Positions 27,365 through 37,786 are shown, counted from the stretch's first letter. The stretch is DNA of 64,000 nt from Deltaproteobacteria bacterium (GCA_007693595.1 REDI01000039.1:124001-188000), one strand, 5' to 3'. Translations and numbers: made by a program. The notes: generated by a model from the letters alone, not told the origin.

Positions 27365-28749
27365 CGCAGCCTCTGGGCGACGGTCGGTCCCGCGCCCACG
27401 AGGGGCAGGAGCTGGTCGGGATCTTTGGGGATGGCCGCGGTGAGGTTGTCGGGGCCGTCGGGGGTGACGTGGATATCGTCTTCGATCCGGACCCCGCCGA
27501 AGCCGATCCACGACGCGGCACGGTCCCAGTCCACGCGATCGCCCAAGGTCTGGCGTAGCGTGGGGTCTTCGAGGATGGCAGGGACGAGGTAGAGCCCCGG
27601 CTCGACGGTGACGACCCAGCCGGCCTCGAGGGGCAGGTCGAGGCGCAGGTTCCGGGTGCCGAACTGGCTGGGTCGGCTTGCACCGGGCGCGTAAGAGCTT
27701 CGATCGCCGAAGTTCTCGAGGTCATGGACGTCTAAGCCGAGGTGGTGGCCGGTCCCGTGAGGGTAGAAGATCCCGTGGGCTCCGGTCTCTATGGCCTCGT
27801 CGGCCGAGCACCGAAGTAGCTTCTCGTCTTGAAGGAAGCGGATCAGCGCTCGGCAGGCGGTGTCGTGCACCTCGCGGTAGCGCACCCCGATCCGGCAGCG
27901 CTCGATGGCGGCCTGCTGGCTGGACAGTACGGCGTCGTAGACGGCGCGCTGCCTGGGATCGAAGCGCCCGCTGACAGGCCAGGTACGGGTGACGTCGACC
28001 CCGTAGCCGCTCGCGACCTCGGCGCCGGCGTCGAGAAGGAGGAGCTGCCCCGCACGCAACGTGTGGTCGTAGCAATGGTTGTGGAGGATCTCGCCGTGGA
28101 CGGTGAGGATGGGGTCATACCCGGTGGTCGCGCCCTCGGCCCCGAGCACCGCGCGCAGCAAGGCGAGCAGCTCGCGCTCGGAGGTGTGCTCATGGGTCGA
28201 TGCGATCACGGCGCGAAAGGCCCGATCTGTGAGGGTGGCCGCTTTGCGCATCTGGTCGATCTCTTCGGGCTCCTTGACCCGCCTCATCGCGATGAGGGCG
28301 TCGACCAGCTCTAGATCGCCGAGCTGGCAGCCGAAACGCAGGGCCTTGCCCGTGAGCTCTGAGAGGGCTCGGTTCTTGGCGGAGTCGGCTACGGCGATGG
28401 TGACGACGTCCCGCCCCTGGACGGCCTCGGCGAGCGCGGAGAAGGGCTGGATCTGCTCGATCCCCAGACGGTCCGAGATGGCTTCACGTGGCGTCGCAGG
28501 GCCGTGCCAGAGGGCATCGTCGGAGGGGAGCTCAGGCAGGAAGAGGGTGGAACCCGACTCATCGAGCAGGTACGCCGCGTCGGGGCCCTCGTAGCCGCAG
28601 ACGTAGAGGAAGCTGCTGTCTTGGCGAAAGGGGAGCGCGTTCATGGGGAGGTTCCGCGCCCGCTGGCCGTGGCCGAAGAGCAAGATCGGTCGGCCGACCC
28701 TCTGAAGCAGGGCAGAGCGTCGGGCGCGGAGGGTCGCGGCGTGCATCAT
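27361..28749 (-). CDS. pepP: Xaa-Pro aminopeptidase (M24 family)
   Basis: It removes N-terminal residues preceding proline. The 462-residue product has the aminopeptidase P N-terminal domain (RRSALLQRVGRPILLFGHG, PFRQDSSFLYVCGYEGPDAA) and the pita-bread fold with metal ligands in LLLLDAGAE, YGVDVTRTWPVSG, FYPHGTGHHLGLDVHD, VTVEPGLYL and RIEDDIHVT. A second ATG one codon later (28746) is an equal start candidate. It overlaps the zinc-ribbon gene. Confidence 0.92.
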   Translation of the reverse strand: MMHAATLRARRSALLQRVGRPILLFGHGQRARNLPMNALPFRQDSSFLYVCGYEGPDAAYLLDESGSTLFLPELPSDDALWHGPATPREAISDRLGIEQIQPFSALAEAVQGRDVVTIAVADSAKNRALSELTGKALRFGCQLGDLELVDALIAMRRVKEPEEIDQMRKAATLTDRAFRAVIASTHEHTSERELLALLRAVLGAEGATTGYDPILTVHGEILHNHCYDHTLRAGQLLLLDAGAEVASGYGVDVTRTWPVSGRFDPRQRAVYDAVLSSQQAAIERCRIGVRYREVHDTACRALIRFLQDEKLLRCSADEAIETGAHGIFYPHGTGHHLGLDVHDLENFGDRSSYAPGASRPSQFGTRNLRLDLPLEAGWVVTVEPGLYLVPAILEDPTLRQTLGDRVDWDRAASWIGFGGVRIEDDIHVTPDGPDNLTAAIPKDPDQLLPLVGAGPTVAQRLR

Positions 28750-28821
28750 GCAGACAGTGTAGCGGCTCCGAGCGCCTCACGCAGGCCCGATGACGGAGGA
28801 CGACGGGGGGTCCAGGCTTTG

Positions 28822-29388
28822 CTACTTACGCCGTTTCCAACGAAGCTCCCCGTTGCCGAAGCCCGAGCCGATGTGCAGTACGACTTCTTCGGGCTCCTTC
28901 ACCGTCTTCGCGAAGCGAGCGATCCAGAGCTTGGACCATACGTTGAGGTGGGGGTAGAGCTCTTGGTGAAGGGGAGAGGGGCGCCGCACCCGTTCGACCG
29001 AGACCATCTCCTCGCGGGTGCCGTCGGCCTCGAGCCAGAGGACCCATCCGGCGTCGCTCTCGCCAAAAGTCCTGGCGTTGGGCATGGGAGAAGAAGCTGA
29101 GAAGACGATGTCGTGGAAGCGCTCGTAGTCGTCGGACATGCGCTCCAAGAAGGCGCTGTGGTTCTGGTCGTTGGGGTTGATCAGGCGCTTTCGCTCTTCG
29201 GCGAGGGCGGTGCGCATGGGACGGTCGAGGAGGGTGCCTCGCAGGATCAACGCGGTGTCAAAGCCGCGGTAGATCTTGAGCTCCTCGGTGGCTTGGTCGA
29301 CATCGCGCAGGTAGGCACGGCGGGGGTTGGCTGCGACCAGACACAGCGCGGCGAGGGTGAGCCCGATCACGCTCCAGCGACGGATCAT
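28822..29388 (-). CDS. secreted protein of unknown function
   Basis: The 188-residue product has an N-terminal signal peptide (IRRWSVIGLTLAALCLVAAN). The mature part is charged and without cysteines in its core, and has no motif I recognise. The start overlaps the pyrE stop by 4 bases, so it is translationally coupled to pyrE. No function can be assigned. Confidence 0.7.
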   Translation of the reverse strand: MIRRWSVIGLTLAALCLVAANPRRAYLRDVDQATEELKIYRGFDTALILRGTLLDRPMRTALAEERKRLINPNDQNHSAFLERMSDDYERFHDIVFSASSPMPNARTFGESDAGWVLWLEADGTREEMVSVERVRRPSPLHQELYPHLNVWSKLWIARFAKTVKEPEEVVLHIGSGFGNGELRWKRRK

Positions 29389-29936
29389 GTGGACACCAGA
29401 TCGGCGCGGGTGGTGAGGGCCTGGAGCTGGTAGCCTGCCGCGCCCAGACGCTCCGCTGCGCCCTCTTGACGGTCGACCACGGTCATGACTTGCACCACCC
29501 GGAGCCCGGACTCGACCGCGCGCTCGATGGCGGTCAGCAAGGATCCGCCGGTCGTGGTGGTGTCTTCGACCATACAGACTGGGGCTCCATCGGGGAGGGC
29601 CTCACGACCCACGACGTAAGAGCCGACTCCGTGCCCCTTGGGCTCCTTGCGGATGAGGAAGCCGTGCACCGGCCGTCCCACCGTGGTCGACAAGGCGGTC
29701 GCCGAGCAGGCGAGCGGGTCCGCGCCCAGGGTCATGCCGCCGATCGCCACCGCGCGCGGGTCGAGTCTTTTGAGGAGTAGCTGCCCGATAAGCCAGGACC
29801 CCTCTGGGTGGAGGCTGGTCTGCCGCACGTCGACGTAGAGGTCGGAGACTCGGCCGCTGGCGAGGGTGAAGGTCCCCGTCCGGACCGAGCGCTCACGCAA
29901 CATCGCGATCAACCGTTGTCGGAGGTCGTCAGACAT
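29385..29936 (-). CDS. pyrE: orotate phosphoribosyltransferase
   Basis: It joins orotate to PRPP in pyrimidine synthesis. The 183-residue product has GTFTLASGRVSDLYVDVRQT, the GGMTLGADPLA block, LIRKEPKGHGVG and the PRPP loop CMVEDTTTTGGSLL. GAGGAG lies 4 bases before the ATG. It starts 39 bases after the QM permease stop and may be read with it; pyrD is 5.5 kb away on the same strand. Confidence 0.96.
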   Translation of the reverse strand: MSDDLRQRLIAMLRERSVRTGTFTLASGRVSDLYVDVRQTSLHPEGSWLIGQLLLKRLDPRAVAIGGMTLGADPLACSATALSTTVGRPVHGFLIRKEPKGHGVGSYVVGREALPDGAPVCMVEDTTTTGGSLLTAIERAVESGLRVVQVMTVVDRQEGAAERLGAAGYQLQALTTRADLVST

Positions 29937-29975
29937 GGACTCCTCATCACCGGGGCGCTCGCCTGCGTCAAGCGC

Positions 29976-32900
29976 TCATGGGATCAGGTGGATCGGCAAG
30001 CGGACGTCGGTGGGCTCGATGTCGCGACCTTCAAGGGGGTCGAACGTGAGCCCTTCAAGCACCCGACGGAGGCAGCCCGCGGTGTTGTTGCCGGGAAGGT
30101 TGTCGTCCGAGACTGACATCTCGATGACCGAGCCGTCGGCCTGGACGATGAACTCGAAGGTCGCCCCGCCGCGACGATCGAGATCGGAGGGAGCACAGCC
30201 GCGGAGATCCGCCATGCTGAGGCGAGTCCGTCCACCGATCTCGCGGGCGCTGCGCGGCCCATCGGTGGTGACCGTCCCAAGTTGTGTCTCGATGAGGGCG
30301 GGCAAACCTGGGATGGCGCCGATGCTGCTGTGGAGCCATCGAGGCACCCACACAATGATGGCGAGACAGACGAGCATGAGGATCAAGAAGGGGAAGACCC
30401 CTTGGATCACCTTGACCACGTTTCGCTTGAAGGTGGTGCTCGCCACGAAGAGGTTGATGCCCATCGGCGGGGTCAGGTAGCCGAGCTCCAGGTTCACGAT
30501 GAACATGATGCCAAAGTGGATCGGGTGGATCCCGTACTGGGCTGCGATGGGGGTAAGGAGCGGGGCTACGATCAGGATCGCCGAGACGATATCCATCACC
30601 GTACCCAGTAACAGCAAGAAAATATTGACGAGTAACAGGAAGGTGAAGGGATCGTCGGCCCACGCGAGCAGCCCCTCTGCGGCCATCTGAGGCACTTCGA
30701 GGCCTGCGAGCAGCTTGTTGAGCGAGATCGCGATCACGAGGATCAAGAAGAGGCTGCCGATCATCGTCGCGGTCTCGATGCAGACCTTGGGCACCTGCGA
30801 GAACTTGAGCTCTCGGTGGATCAACAGCTCCACCACCAGCGCGTAGACGACGGCGAAGGCAGCGGCCTGGGTGACATCGAGGGTGAAGGGGCTGCCGAAC
30901 ATGTGGCCGTAGATGCCTCCTAGGACAAGGATGGGCAGCATCAGGCTCGCGATGCCTCGCAGGAAGGTGACGCGCAGATCTCGGGTGTAGTTCCCGGAGA
31001 GCGAGTCGTCGGGGTCTTCTCCGGGCTTGAGCGGTCCCCCCTTCTGTCCAGGCCGGGGCCAGTTGACGTAGAGGGTGTAGGCGATGAGGGCGCCCGCCAC
31101 GAGCGCGCCAGGTGCGAAGCCGCCGAGGAAGAGCTCGGTGGGTGAGACGATGCCCACAATGCCGCCCGGGTTCGACACCATGACCGCGAAGATGATCATG
31201 GGGACGGACGGCGGGATGATGATGCCCAGACCGCCCGATGTGGTCAGGAGGCCAAGGCCGAACTTCTCGGAGTAGCCTTGCTTCACCAACATGGGGAAGA
31301 GGATGGTCCCGATCGCGATGACGGTCGCGGGGGACGATCCCGAGATGGCTGCGAAGATCGCACAGGCGACGACGCCGGCGACGCCCAGGCCACCGGGGAG
31401 CGGCCCGACGACGGCGCGCGCGAAGTCGATCAGGCGCCGGGCGATCGAGCCGTGGGTCATCAGGTTGCCGGCGAGGACGAAGAAGGGGATAGCGATGATC
31501 TCCTGCTTCTTCGTGGCCTCGAACATGTCCTTCACCAAACTCTCGGCGGAGGTCTCTTGAATGAGCATCCAGCCGGCGAGCGTACCGACGCCTACGCCGA
31601 TGAAGAGAGGTGCGCCCATGAAGACGAGCAACAAGCTCGCGACGATGATCATCCAGCCTTGCCCGAGCCAGACGGCAAGCCCGAGGGTGATCAGCGCGCC
31701 GGGGAAGGCGCCGGCGAGGATGACATCGACGGGTTTGCGTGTGCCGGGCTTGACCTTCTTGGGGAGGAGCGGGACCTCTTGGCCTGGGGGCGAGGCGGCG
31801 AAGACCGCGAAGCGGATCCCCATCACGACGAAGGTGACGAAGAGGATCAGCAGCGGGAGCCAGAGCGGGAAGGACGACCCGATCCCTACGGTCTGATAAG
31901 CCGTCCCATAGGGCCAAGAGAGGCCTTGTTCGATCATCGCGGCTTCCCAAGCCGACCGGCTGGGGTAGGTACCGCCGGGGCCATAGGTGTCGCCAGGCAT
32001 GAGCCGCGTGAGCAGGTTGATCGGCTCGACGAGCCACCACCAGACCTTCGCTCCAGGGAAGGTGTCGCCGCTGCCCTTGGGCGAGGTGATGAGCTCCCAG
32101 GTCGCGCCCGCCATCAACAGGGTGAACCCCGCCGCCGCGAGCGAGGTCAACCGCTTGACGAGCTTGGCAGGGGCCGGAGAGAGGATCCGGTCGACGGCGT
32201 CGACGGAGAGGTGGTTGCGATCCTGCGTGGCGACCGAGGCACCCAGGAACCCGAGGGCGACCATCAGCATGAGGGCGAAGTTCATCTGACCTTCGCCTTT
32301 CCAGGGGTTCCACCAACCCGAGTCGGGCAAGCACTGCCACGTCCGCCCGTTGCAGCGCAGGTGGATCGTGGAGGCCCCTTCGTCGACGCGCAGCGAGCCT
32401 GCGGTGCGACCTTCGTGCTCCCCGAAGTCGGCGAGCACGATGTAGGAGCCTGGAGGAACCGCGCCGGGTAGCTCGATCGTGTCGATCCCAACGGCGCGAT
32501 GGTTCTTGCCGCCGCCCCGAATGTTGACCTGCACAGGTTCGGTGGGCTCGGCGTCGACCGCTTCTTGGGCGGCGGGGGCTTCGGCTGCCGCCACGCTGGG
32601 CGTCTTCAGCGCCTCGAGGGTCGAGGGACGGGGCTCACGGGTGCGGCAGGACTCGGCGAAGGAGTCGCACTTGAGCTCGATGAGTCCCGGTTCGATGAGC
32701 TCGAACTCCCCGGCCTCGAGGGGCTCGTCGTATCCGGGGAAGGTGGCGGAGGCGGTGTAGGTGCCCGGTTGGACCTGGTCGGGCATGGGGAAGGTCTCGC
32801 CCGCCTCGTTGGTGAGGGAGACCTCCTCAGCGTCGCCGGTGAGCAGCACCCGGACCATGCCCTCGGTGACGGCGAGGGGATCGGCGGCAGGGGCAGGGGG

Positions 32901-33923
32901 TGGCGCGGCGGCGGCCTCGCGTGCGGCGTCGAGCGCGCGTTGACGGGGCTCACGGGTACGGCAGGACTCGGCGAAGGAGTCGCACTTGAGCTCGATGAGT
33001 CCCGAGTCGACGAGCTCGAACTCCCCGGCGTCGAGGGGCTCGTCGTATCCGGGGAAGGTGGCGGCGGCGGTGTAGGTCCCCGGCTGGACCTGGTCGGGCA
33101 TGGGGAAGGTCTCGCCCGCCTCGTTGGTGAGGGAGACCTCCTCAGCGTCGCCGGAGAGCAGCACGCGGATCAACCCCTCGGTGACGGCGAGGGGGTCTGC
33201 GGTCTGGGCGGCATCGCCCGACGGATCGGGGCTGGGCGCGCTGGACGCTGCCTTGAGGGCGGCCTTGGAGGGCTGGCGAGACCGACAGGACTCGGCGAAG
33301 GAGTCGCACTTGAGCTCAATGAGACCGGGTTCGAGCAGCTCGAAGCTGCCAGCGTCCAAGGGCTCGTCGTAGCCCGGAAAGCTCGCCGCAGAGCTGTAGG
33401 TGCCTGGAGAAACCTCGGCGGGCAGCTCGACCGTCGCGCCATCGTCGCCGGTGAGGGTGACCTTGTCGGCGTCGCCGGTGAGCAGCACGCGGACCATGCC
33501 CTCGGTGAACGAGACCTCGGCGGGAACGGACTCTGTCGGCTGGGGCGTGCGAGCTGCCTCGTCGGGATCGGCCGGTTCCGGTGCGGCGGGCTCTGGGGTG
33601 GAGGGGTCTTCTACGGGGGCTGAGGTGGTGGCCCACTTGTCGAAGACCGAGGCTTGCTCGATGAGGTAGGTGTTGAAGACCAGGGCGGTCATGCCTAGCG
33701 TGACCACGACGATGAGCGCGCGCTCGGCCCAGCCGATCCCTCGGTCGATCCATCGCCAGACGGCTCCCACCACGACCACGATCCCGGTGAGGACGAGCAC
33801 GAGGTAGAAGATCAGCCCTTGAAGCGGACCCTCCGTGAGCTGGCGGACTCCGTTGACCGCGTTCGTGACCAGCCCACGAAAGAAGCTGTCGATCGCGCCG
33901 AGCATCGCGCCGATGCCTTCCAT
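29976..33923 (-). CDS. fused TRAP permease (QM) with periplasmic repeat insertion and AgmX/TonB-C-like tail
   Basis: The 1315-residue protein is a TRAP permease with additions. An extra N-terminal membrane helix (about 38-56) precedes the Q part, whose TM1 is about 67-88. Before TM2 (about 547-563) comes an insertion of about 450 residues: an acidic Pro-rich linker, three near-identical 83-residue units (about 138-219, 246-327, 350-432) and a fourth divergent one (464-533). Each unit ends in a CX6C pair. Q resumes with DRNHLSVDAVDRIL and TM3/TM4. The M part (about 760-1192) has IPFFVLAGNLMTHGSIARRL, FAAISGSSPATVIAIGTILF, GGLGIIIPPSVPMII and LELGYLTPPMGINLF. The tail (about 1225-1315) resembles AgmX/TonB C-terminal domains (FEFIVQADGSVIEMSVSDDN). 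It is the third gene after tatT and tatP, and transports an unknown organic anion. Confidence 0.88.
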   Translation of the reverse strand: MEGIGAMLGAIDSFFRGLVTNAVNGVRQLTEGPLQGLIFYLVLVLTGIVVVVGAVWRWIDRGIGWAERALIVVVTLGMTALVFNTYLIEQASVFDKWATTSAPVEDPSTPEPAAPEPADPDEAARTPQPTESVPAEVSFTEGMVRVLLTGDADKVTLTGDDGATVELPAEVSPGTYSSAASFPGYDEPLDAGSFELLEPGLIELKCDSFAESCRSRQPSKAALKAASSAPSPDPSGDAAQTADPLAVTEGLIRVLLSGDAEEVSLTNEAGETFPMPDQVQPGTYTAAATFPGYDEPLDAGEFELVDSGLIELKCDSFAESCRTREPRQRALDAAREAAAAPPPAPAADPLAVTEGMVRVLLTGDAEEVSLTNEAGETFPMPDQVQPGTYTASATFPGYDEPLEAGEFELIEPGLIELKCDSFAESCRTREPRPSTLEALKTPSVAAAEAPAAQEAVDAEPTEPVQVNIRGGGKNHRAVGIDTIELPGAVPPGSYIVLADFGEHEGRTAGSLRVDEGASTIHLRCNGRTWQCLPDSGWWNPWKGEGQMNFALMLMVALGFLGASVATQDRNHLSVDAVDRILSPAPAKLVKRLTSLAAAGFTLLMAGATWELITSPKGSGDTFPGAKVWWWLVEPINLLTRLMPGDTYGPGGTYPSRSAWEAAMIEQGLSWPYGTAYQTVGIGSSFPLWLPLLILFVTFVVMGIRFAVFAASPPGQEVPLLPKKVKPGTRKPVDVILAGAFPGALITLGLAVWLGQGWMIIVASLLLVFMGAPLFIGVGVGTLAGWMLIQETSAESLVKDMFEATKKQEIIAIPFFVLAGNLMTHGSIARRLIDFARAVVGPLPGGLGVAGVVACAIFAAISGSSPATVIAIGTILFPMLVKQGYSEKFGLGLLTTSGGLGIIIPPSVPMIIFAVMVSNPGGIVGIVSPTELFLGGFAPGALVAGALIAYTLYVNWPRPGQKGGPLKPGEDPDDSLSGNYTRDLRVTFLRGIASLMLPILVLGGIYGHMFGSPFTLDVTQAAAFAVVYALVVELLIHRELKFSQVPKVCIETATMIGSLFLILVIAISLNKLLAGLEVPQMAAEGLLAWADDPFTFLLLVNIFLLLLGTVMDIVSAILIVAPLLTPIAAQYGIHPIHFGIMFIVNLELGYLTPPMGINLFVASTTFKRNVVKVIQGVFPFLILMLVCLAIIVWVPRWLHSSIGAIPGLPALIETQLGTVTTDGPRSAREIGGRTRLSMADLRGCAPSDLDRRGGATFEFIVQADGSVIEMSVSDDNLPGNNTAGCLRRVLEGLTFDPLEGRDIEPTDVRLPIHLIP
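32325..33512 (-). repeat. intragenic repeats: three near-identical 250-base units plus a divergent fourth
   Basis: Units lie at about 33267-33512, 32943-33188, 32628-32876 and (divergent) 32325-32534. Units two and three are almost identical in DNA over long stretches; for example the 60 or so bases following 32780 recur from about 33091. Unit one is similar in protein but more diverged in DNA. Each encodes a TEGxxRVLL-type start, a PGTY and a FPGYDEPL segment, and ends LIELKCDSFAESCR. Confidence 0.9.
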
Positions 33924-34052
33924 TACGAACCTCCTCGCAGCCGCTCACCTTAGTCCAAGAGATCTCGCAGAGGGGATGTCGCGCCGATGGGGATTGGACG
34001 AACCGGCGCCGGGCGCCGGATTCTTGGTGTTTTTCCATGCCTAAGACAAGAA

Positions 34053-34081
34053 CGAGACCTCCGGGCTAGCCCGAGGTCTCG
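34053..34081 (-). terminator. terminator hairpin between tatP and the QM permease gene
   Basis: On the minus strand a long inverted repeat (CGAGACCT / AGGTCTCG outer arms with an inner CGGG/CCCG stem) is followed by TTCTTGTCTT. It starts 33 bases after the tatP stop and about 130 bases before the permease ATG. It should partly stop transcription, giving more binding protein than permease. Confidence 0.75.
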
Positions 34082-34114
34082 AGGCGCTATCGCGCGGTGC
34101 GGTCGTGCGCGTGG

Positions 34115-35131
34115 CTACTTGCCGCGCTCTGCGATCTTGGCGCGGATCTCTTTGAGCAGCTCTGGACCGCCGTCGATGCCGGCTGCGAAGGAGTCGTGCA
34201 TGCCCCTGGCGGGCTTGGCGAAGGCTTCGCGCTGCTGGGCGTTGAGCTCGATGACCTCGACCCCGAAGAACTCCCAGTTGTCCATCATGGCGCCCTCTTC
34301 GGCACGGATCATGCGGCGACCCTTGGCGCTCAGGTCATCGACATCCATGACGATCTCTTGAAGATCGGCGGGGAGCTTATCGAACCATGCCTTGGAGTAT
34401 AGGATCGCGGCAGGCTGGTAGATGTGCCGGCTCAGGGTGAAGTACTTGAGCGGCTCACCCAGGCCACCGGCCTGCATGAAGAGGGCGGTGTTGTCGAGCC
34501 CGTCGAGCACGTTGCTGTTCAGGCCCGTCAGGACCTCGGTCATCGGCTTCTCGACCGCCGTGGCCCCATACATACGGTACATCGCCATATGGACGTCGGA
34601 CTCCTGAGCCCGCATCTTGAGGCCCTTGAGGTCTTCGGGGGTGCGGATGGCCTTGGACTTGGTGCCGAAGGAACGCCAGCCGTTCTCGCTCCAGATGGCG
34701 AGCTTGAAGCCGCGACGCTCCAGGATAGATCCCATGGTGCCCTTCAGGCCGTCTAGAACGAAGTCTGCCTCGGCGTTGTTCCGAAAGAGGAAGGGGAGCT
34801 CCACGAGCTGCATGGTTGGCACGTTGCCGCCCTGCGCGATGGCCGCTGTGGTGACGCCGCAGGCTTGGAGGCGCTCCCCCTTGCGGGTCTCTTGGACCAT
34901 CTCGACCTCGCCCATGAAGCCCGCCGGACGGAGCGCCACGCGCAGACGGTTGCCGGACTTCTCTTCGAAGCGCTCCTTCACTTCGCGAAGGAGCTTACGC
35001 CAAGGGGAGCCCTCGGGTGCGAGGCTGCCGACGGCGAGCTCAATCGGGCTGTTGGCCTCGACCACGGTGGAGGTGGTCGCGACGGTCAGCGCGGTGACGG
35101 CCGCGAGGGCGAGAGAGAGGGTGCGCTTCAT
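34115..35131 (-). CDS. TRAP solute-binding protein (DctP/TatP type)
   Basis: It is the periplasmic binding protein of the TRAP system. Starting at 35131 (GGAG 8 bases upstream) gives 338 residues with a Sec signal peptide (KRTLSLALAAVTALTVATTS). Family landmarks are LAPEGSPWRKLLREVKERFE, GVTTAAIAQGGNVPTMQLVE, the RTPEDLKGLKMRAQESDVH strand with the usual ligand-coordinating arginine, and EVLTGLNSNVLDGLDN. It lies between tatT and the permease gene, as in TPAT loci. Confidence 0.92.
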   Translation of the reverse strand: MKRTLSLALAAVTALTVATTSTVVEANSPIELAVGSLAPEGSPWRKLLREVKERFEEKSGNRLRVALRPAGFMGEVEMVQETRKGERLQACGVTTAAIAQGGNVPTMQLVELPFLFRNNAEADFVLDGLKGTMGSILERRGFKLAIWSENGWRSFGTKSKAIRTPEDLKGLKMRAQESDVHMAMYRMYGATAVEKPMTEVLTGLNSNVLDGLDNTALFMQAGGLGEPLKYFTLSRHIYQPAAILYSKAWFDKLPADLQEIVMDVDDLSAKGRRMIRAEEGAMMDNWEFFGVEVIELNAQQREAFAKPARGMHDSFAAGIDGGPELLKEIRAKIAERGK

Positions 35132-35187
35132 GCGAATGCTCCGTTGTTGACGAGGACTCAATCAGGCTAAAACCCGTGACGCAGGGT

Positions 35188-36075
35188 TCATTCCCCTGCA
35201 GCTTGCAGGGCCTTTTTATCGAAGAGCTCGGCCCGCTGGTCGAGGACCTTTCGCGCCTTGACTTGCTCCCGCGTGTTCTCGGGCTCGAGGTCGGGCACAC
35301 TGCTCACGTCGAACTCGAGGACGAGCTTGAGATCGCGGTCGAACATGGCGACGTCTTGCAGGCCGACCGCCAAGTTCTCGGCGCGCAGTACGTAGGAGCC
35401 GAGGTAGCTCGGTGATCCGCTCAGGGTGTCTTCGAAGTAGCTGGCGCTCTTCTCGAGGTCGCGTCCGGCGAAGCCGGGGATCACGGAGTAGTAGGCTCCC
35501 CAGTAGCGAGCGGGCGCGTGGTAGAAGTAATTGGGGTCGAGCTCCTCGACGCGCCCGACGTAGGCCTTGACGGTGCCGAGGTGCTTGATGCTCTTGGCGA
35601 TACCGCTGGCCTTGGCCCACTTACCCAGCGACGAGGCCGTCCAGTAAACGCAGGGGACGTCGTCTTTGGTGAGGACATCGACGGCGTCGCGCTCCTTCGT
35701 ACCGCTGTTGACCTTGCTCGCGAAGGCCTCGTTGATGGCCATGCAGCGCTTGCCCCACTCGATGGCCTTCAGGTAGGTCTCGATCTGCTGATCGGGGTCG
35801 TCGGTCCAGGCATCGGCCAGGAAGTACCAACCCCGCGTGGCCTTGGCATGGACTTCGCGGTCGCTCGGGTTGGCCTCCGCGAGACGCTCGTAGGCGGCGA
35901 TGGCTTCTTTGAGCTTGTTGACATCGCCCCGCTGGCCCCAAAGGTCGTCGGCCTCCTTTCGCGCCGCGGCATCGGTCGCGCCTGCACCGCCGAGGGTCTC
36001 GTAGGCGCCGGGGTTCTTGCCGCCGCAAGCCGCGAGGGTGAGGGCGCTGAGGATGAGAGCTGAACGAAACGACAT
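35188..36075 (-). CDS. TatT-type tetratricopeptide lipoprotein associated with TRAP transporter
   Basis: The 295-residue lipoprotein has signal peptide SFRSALILSALTLAACGG with lipobox LAAC. The mature part is helical and matches the TatT family (LKEAIAAYERLAEANPSDRE, then RGWYFLADAW, VPCVYWTASSLGKWAKASGI, and YYSVIPGFAGRDLEKSASYF near the C terminus). In Treponema pallidum, TatT binds the cognate binding protein and is proposed to pass hydrophobic ligands. It is the first gene of the operon. Confidence 0.88.
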   Translation of the reverse strand: MSFRSALILSALTLAACGGKNPGAYETLGGAGATDAAARKEADDLWGQRGDVNKLKEAIAAYERLAEANPSDREVHAKATRGWYFLADAWTDDPDQQIETYLKAIEWGKRCMAINEAFASKVNSGTKERDAVDVLTKDDVPCVYWTASSLGKWAKASGIAKSIKHLGTVKAYVGRVEELDPNYFYHAPARYWGAYYSVIPGFAGRDLEKSASYFEDTLSGSPSYLGSYVLRAENLAVGLQDVAMFDRDLKLVLEFDVSSVPDLEPENTREQVKARKVLDQRAELFDKKALQAAGE

Positions 36076-36122
36076 GGGATTCCTCCGTGGGGGTGGGCTG
36101 GCGTACCTTGCCCTGAACGATG

Positions 36123-36151
36123 CGTGTACAGGATAGGGGGAGCGATGTCAA
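36123..36151 (-). promoter_or_regulatory. candidate promoter of the tatT-tatP-QM operon
   Basis: On the minus strand a perfect TTGACA (36151-36146) is followed after 17 bases by TACACG (36128-36123). The start would lie about 40 bases before the tatT ATG. The -10 is weak, but it closely resembles the one proposed upstream of the Nfs/Glt-like cluster. Confidence 0.5.
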
Positions 36152-36265
36152 TGGTGGGGCTGGTAGAGGGGCGGCAACATCCGGCCCCTCTGGGGTCATT
36201 GCGGCCTATCCCGCCCCAGGCTACGGCTCCGCCTGCCCCGGCGTGACGCCGATCGGGCTGCGTGA

Positions 36266-37759
<1,494 letters not shown>

Positions 37760-37786
37760 ATTGGGTGAGAGCCCGGCGGAGGAGCC

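Noticed and set aside
30055-32340. 761-codon open frame overlapping the QM permease on the same strand
   Set aside because: It is an out-of-frame shadow rich in Arg, His and Pro. The permease frame has clear TRAP motifs and membrane helices over the same bases.
32325-33512. Repeated DNA as a possible mobile or CRISPR-like element
   Set aside because: The repeats are in frame within one protein and encode a conserved domain. No spacers, transposase or target-site duplications are present.
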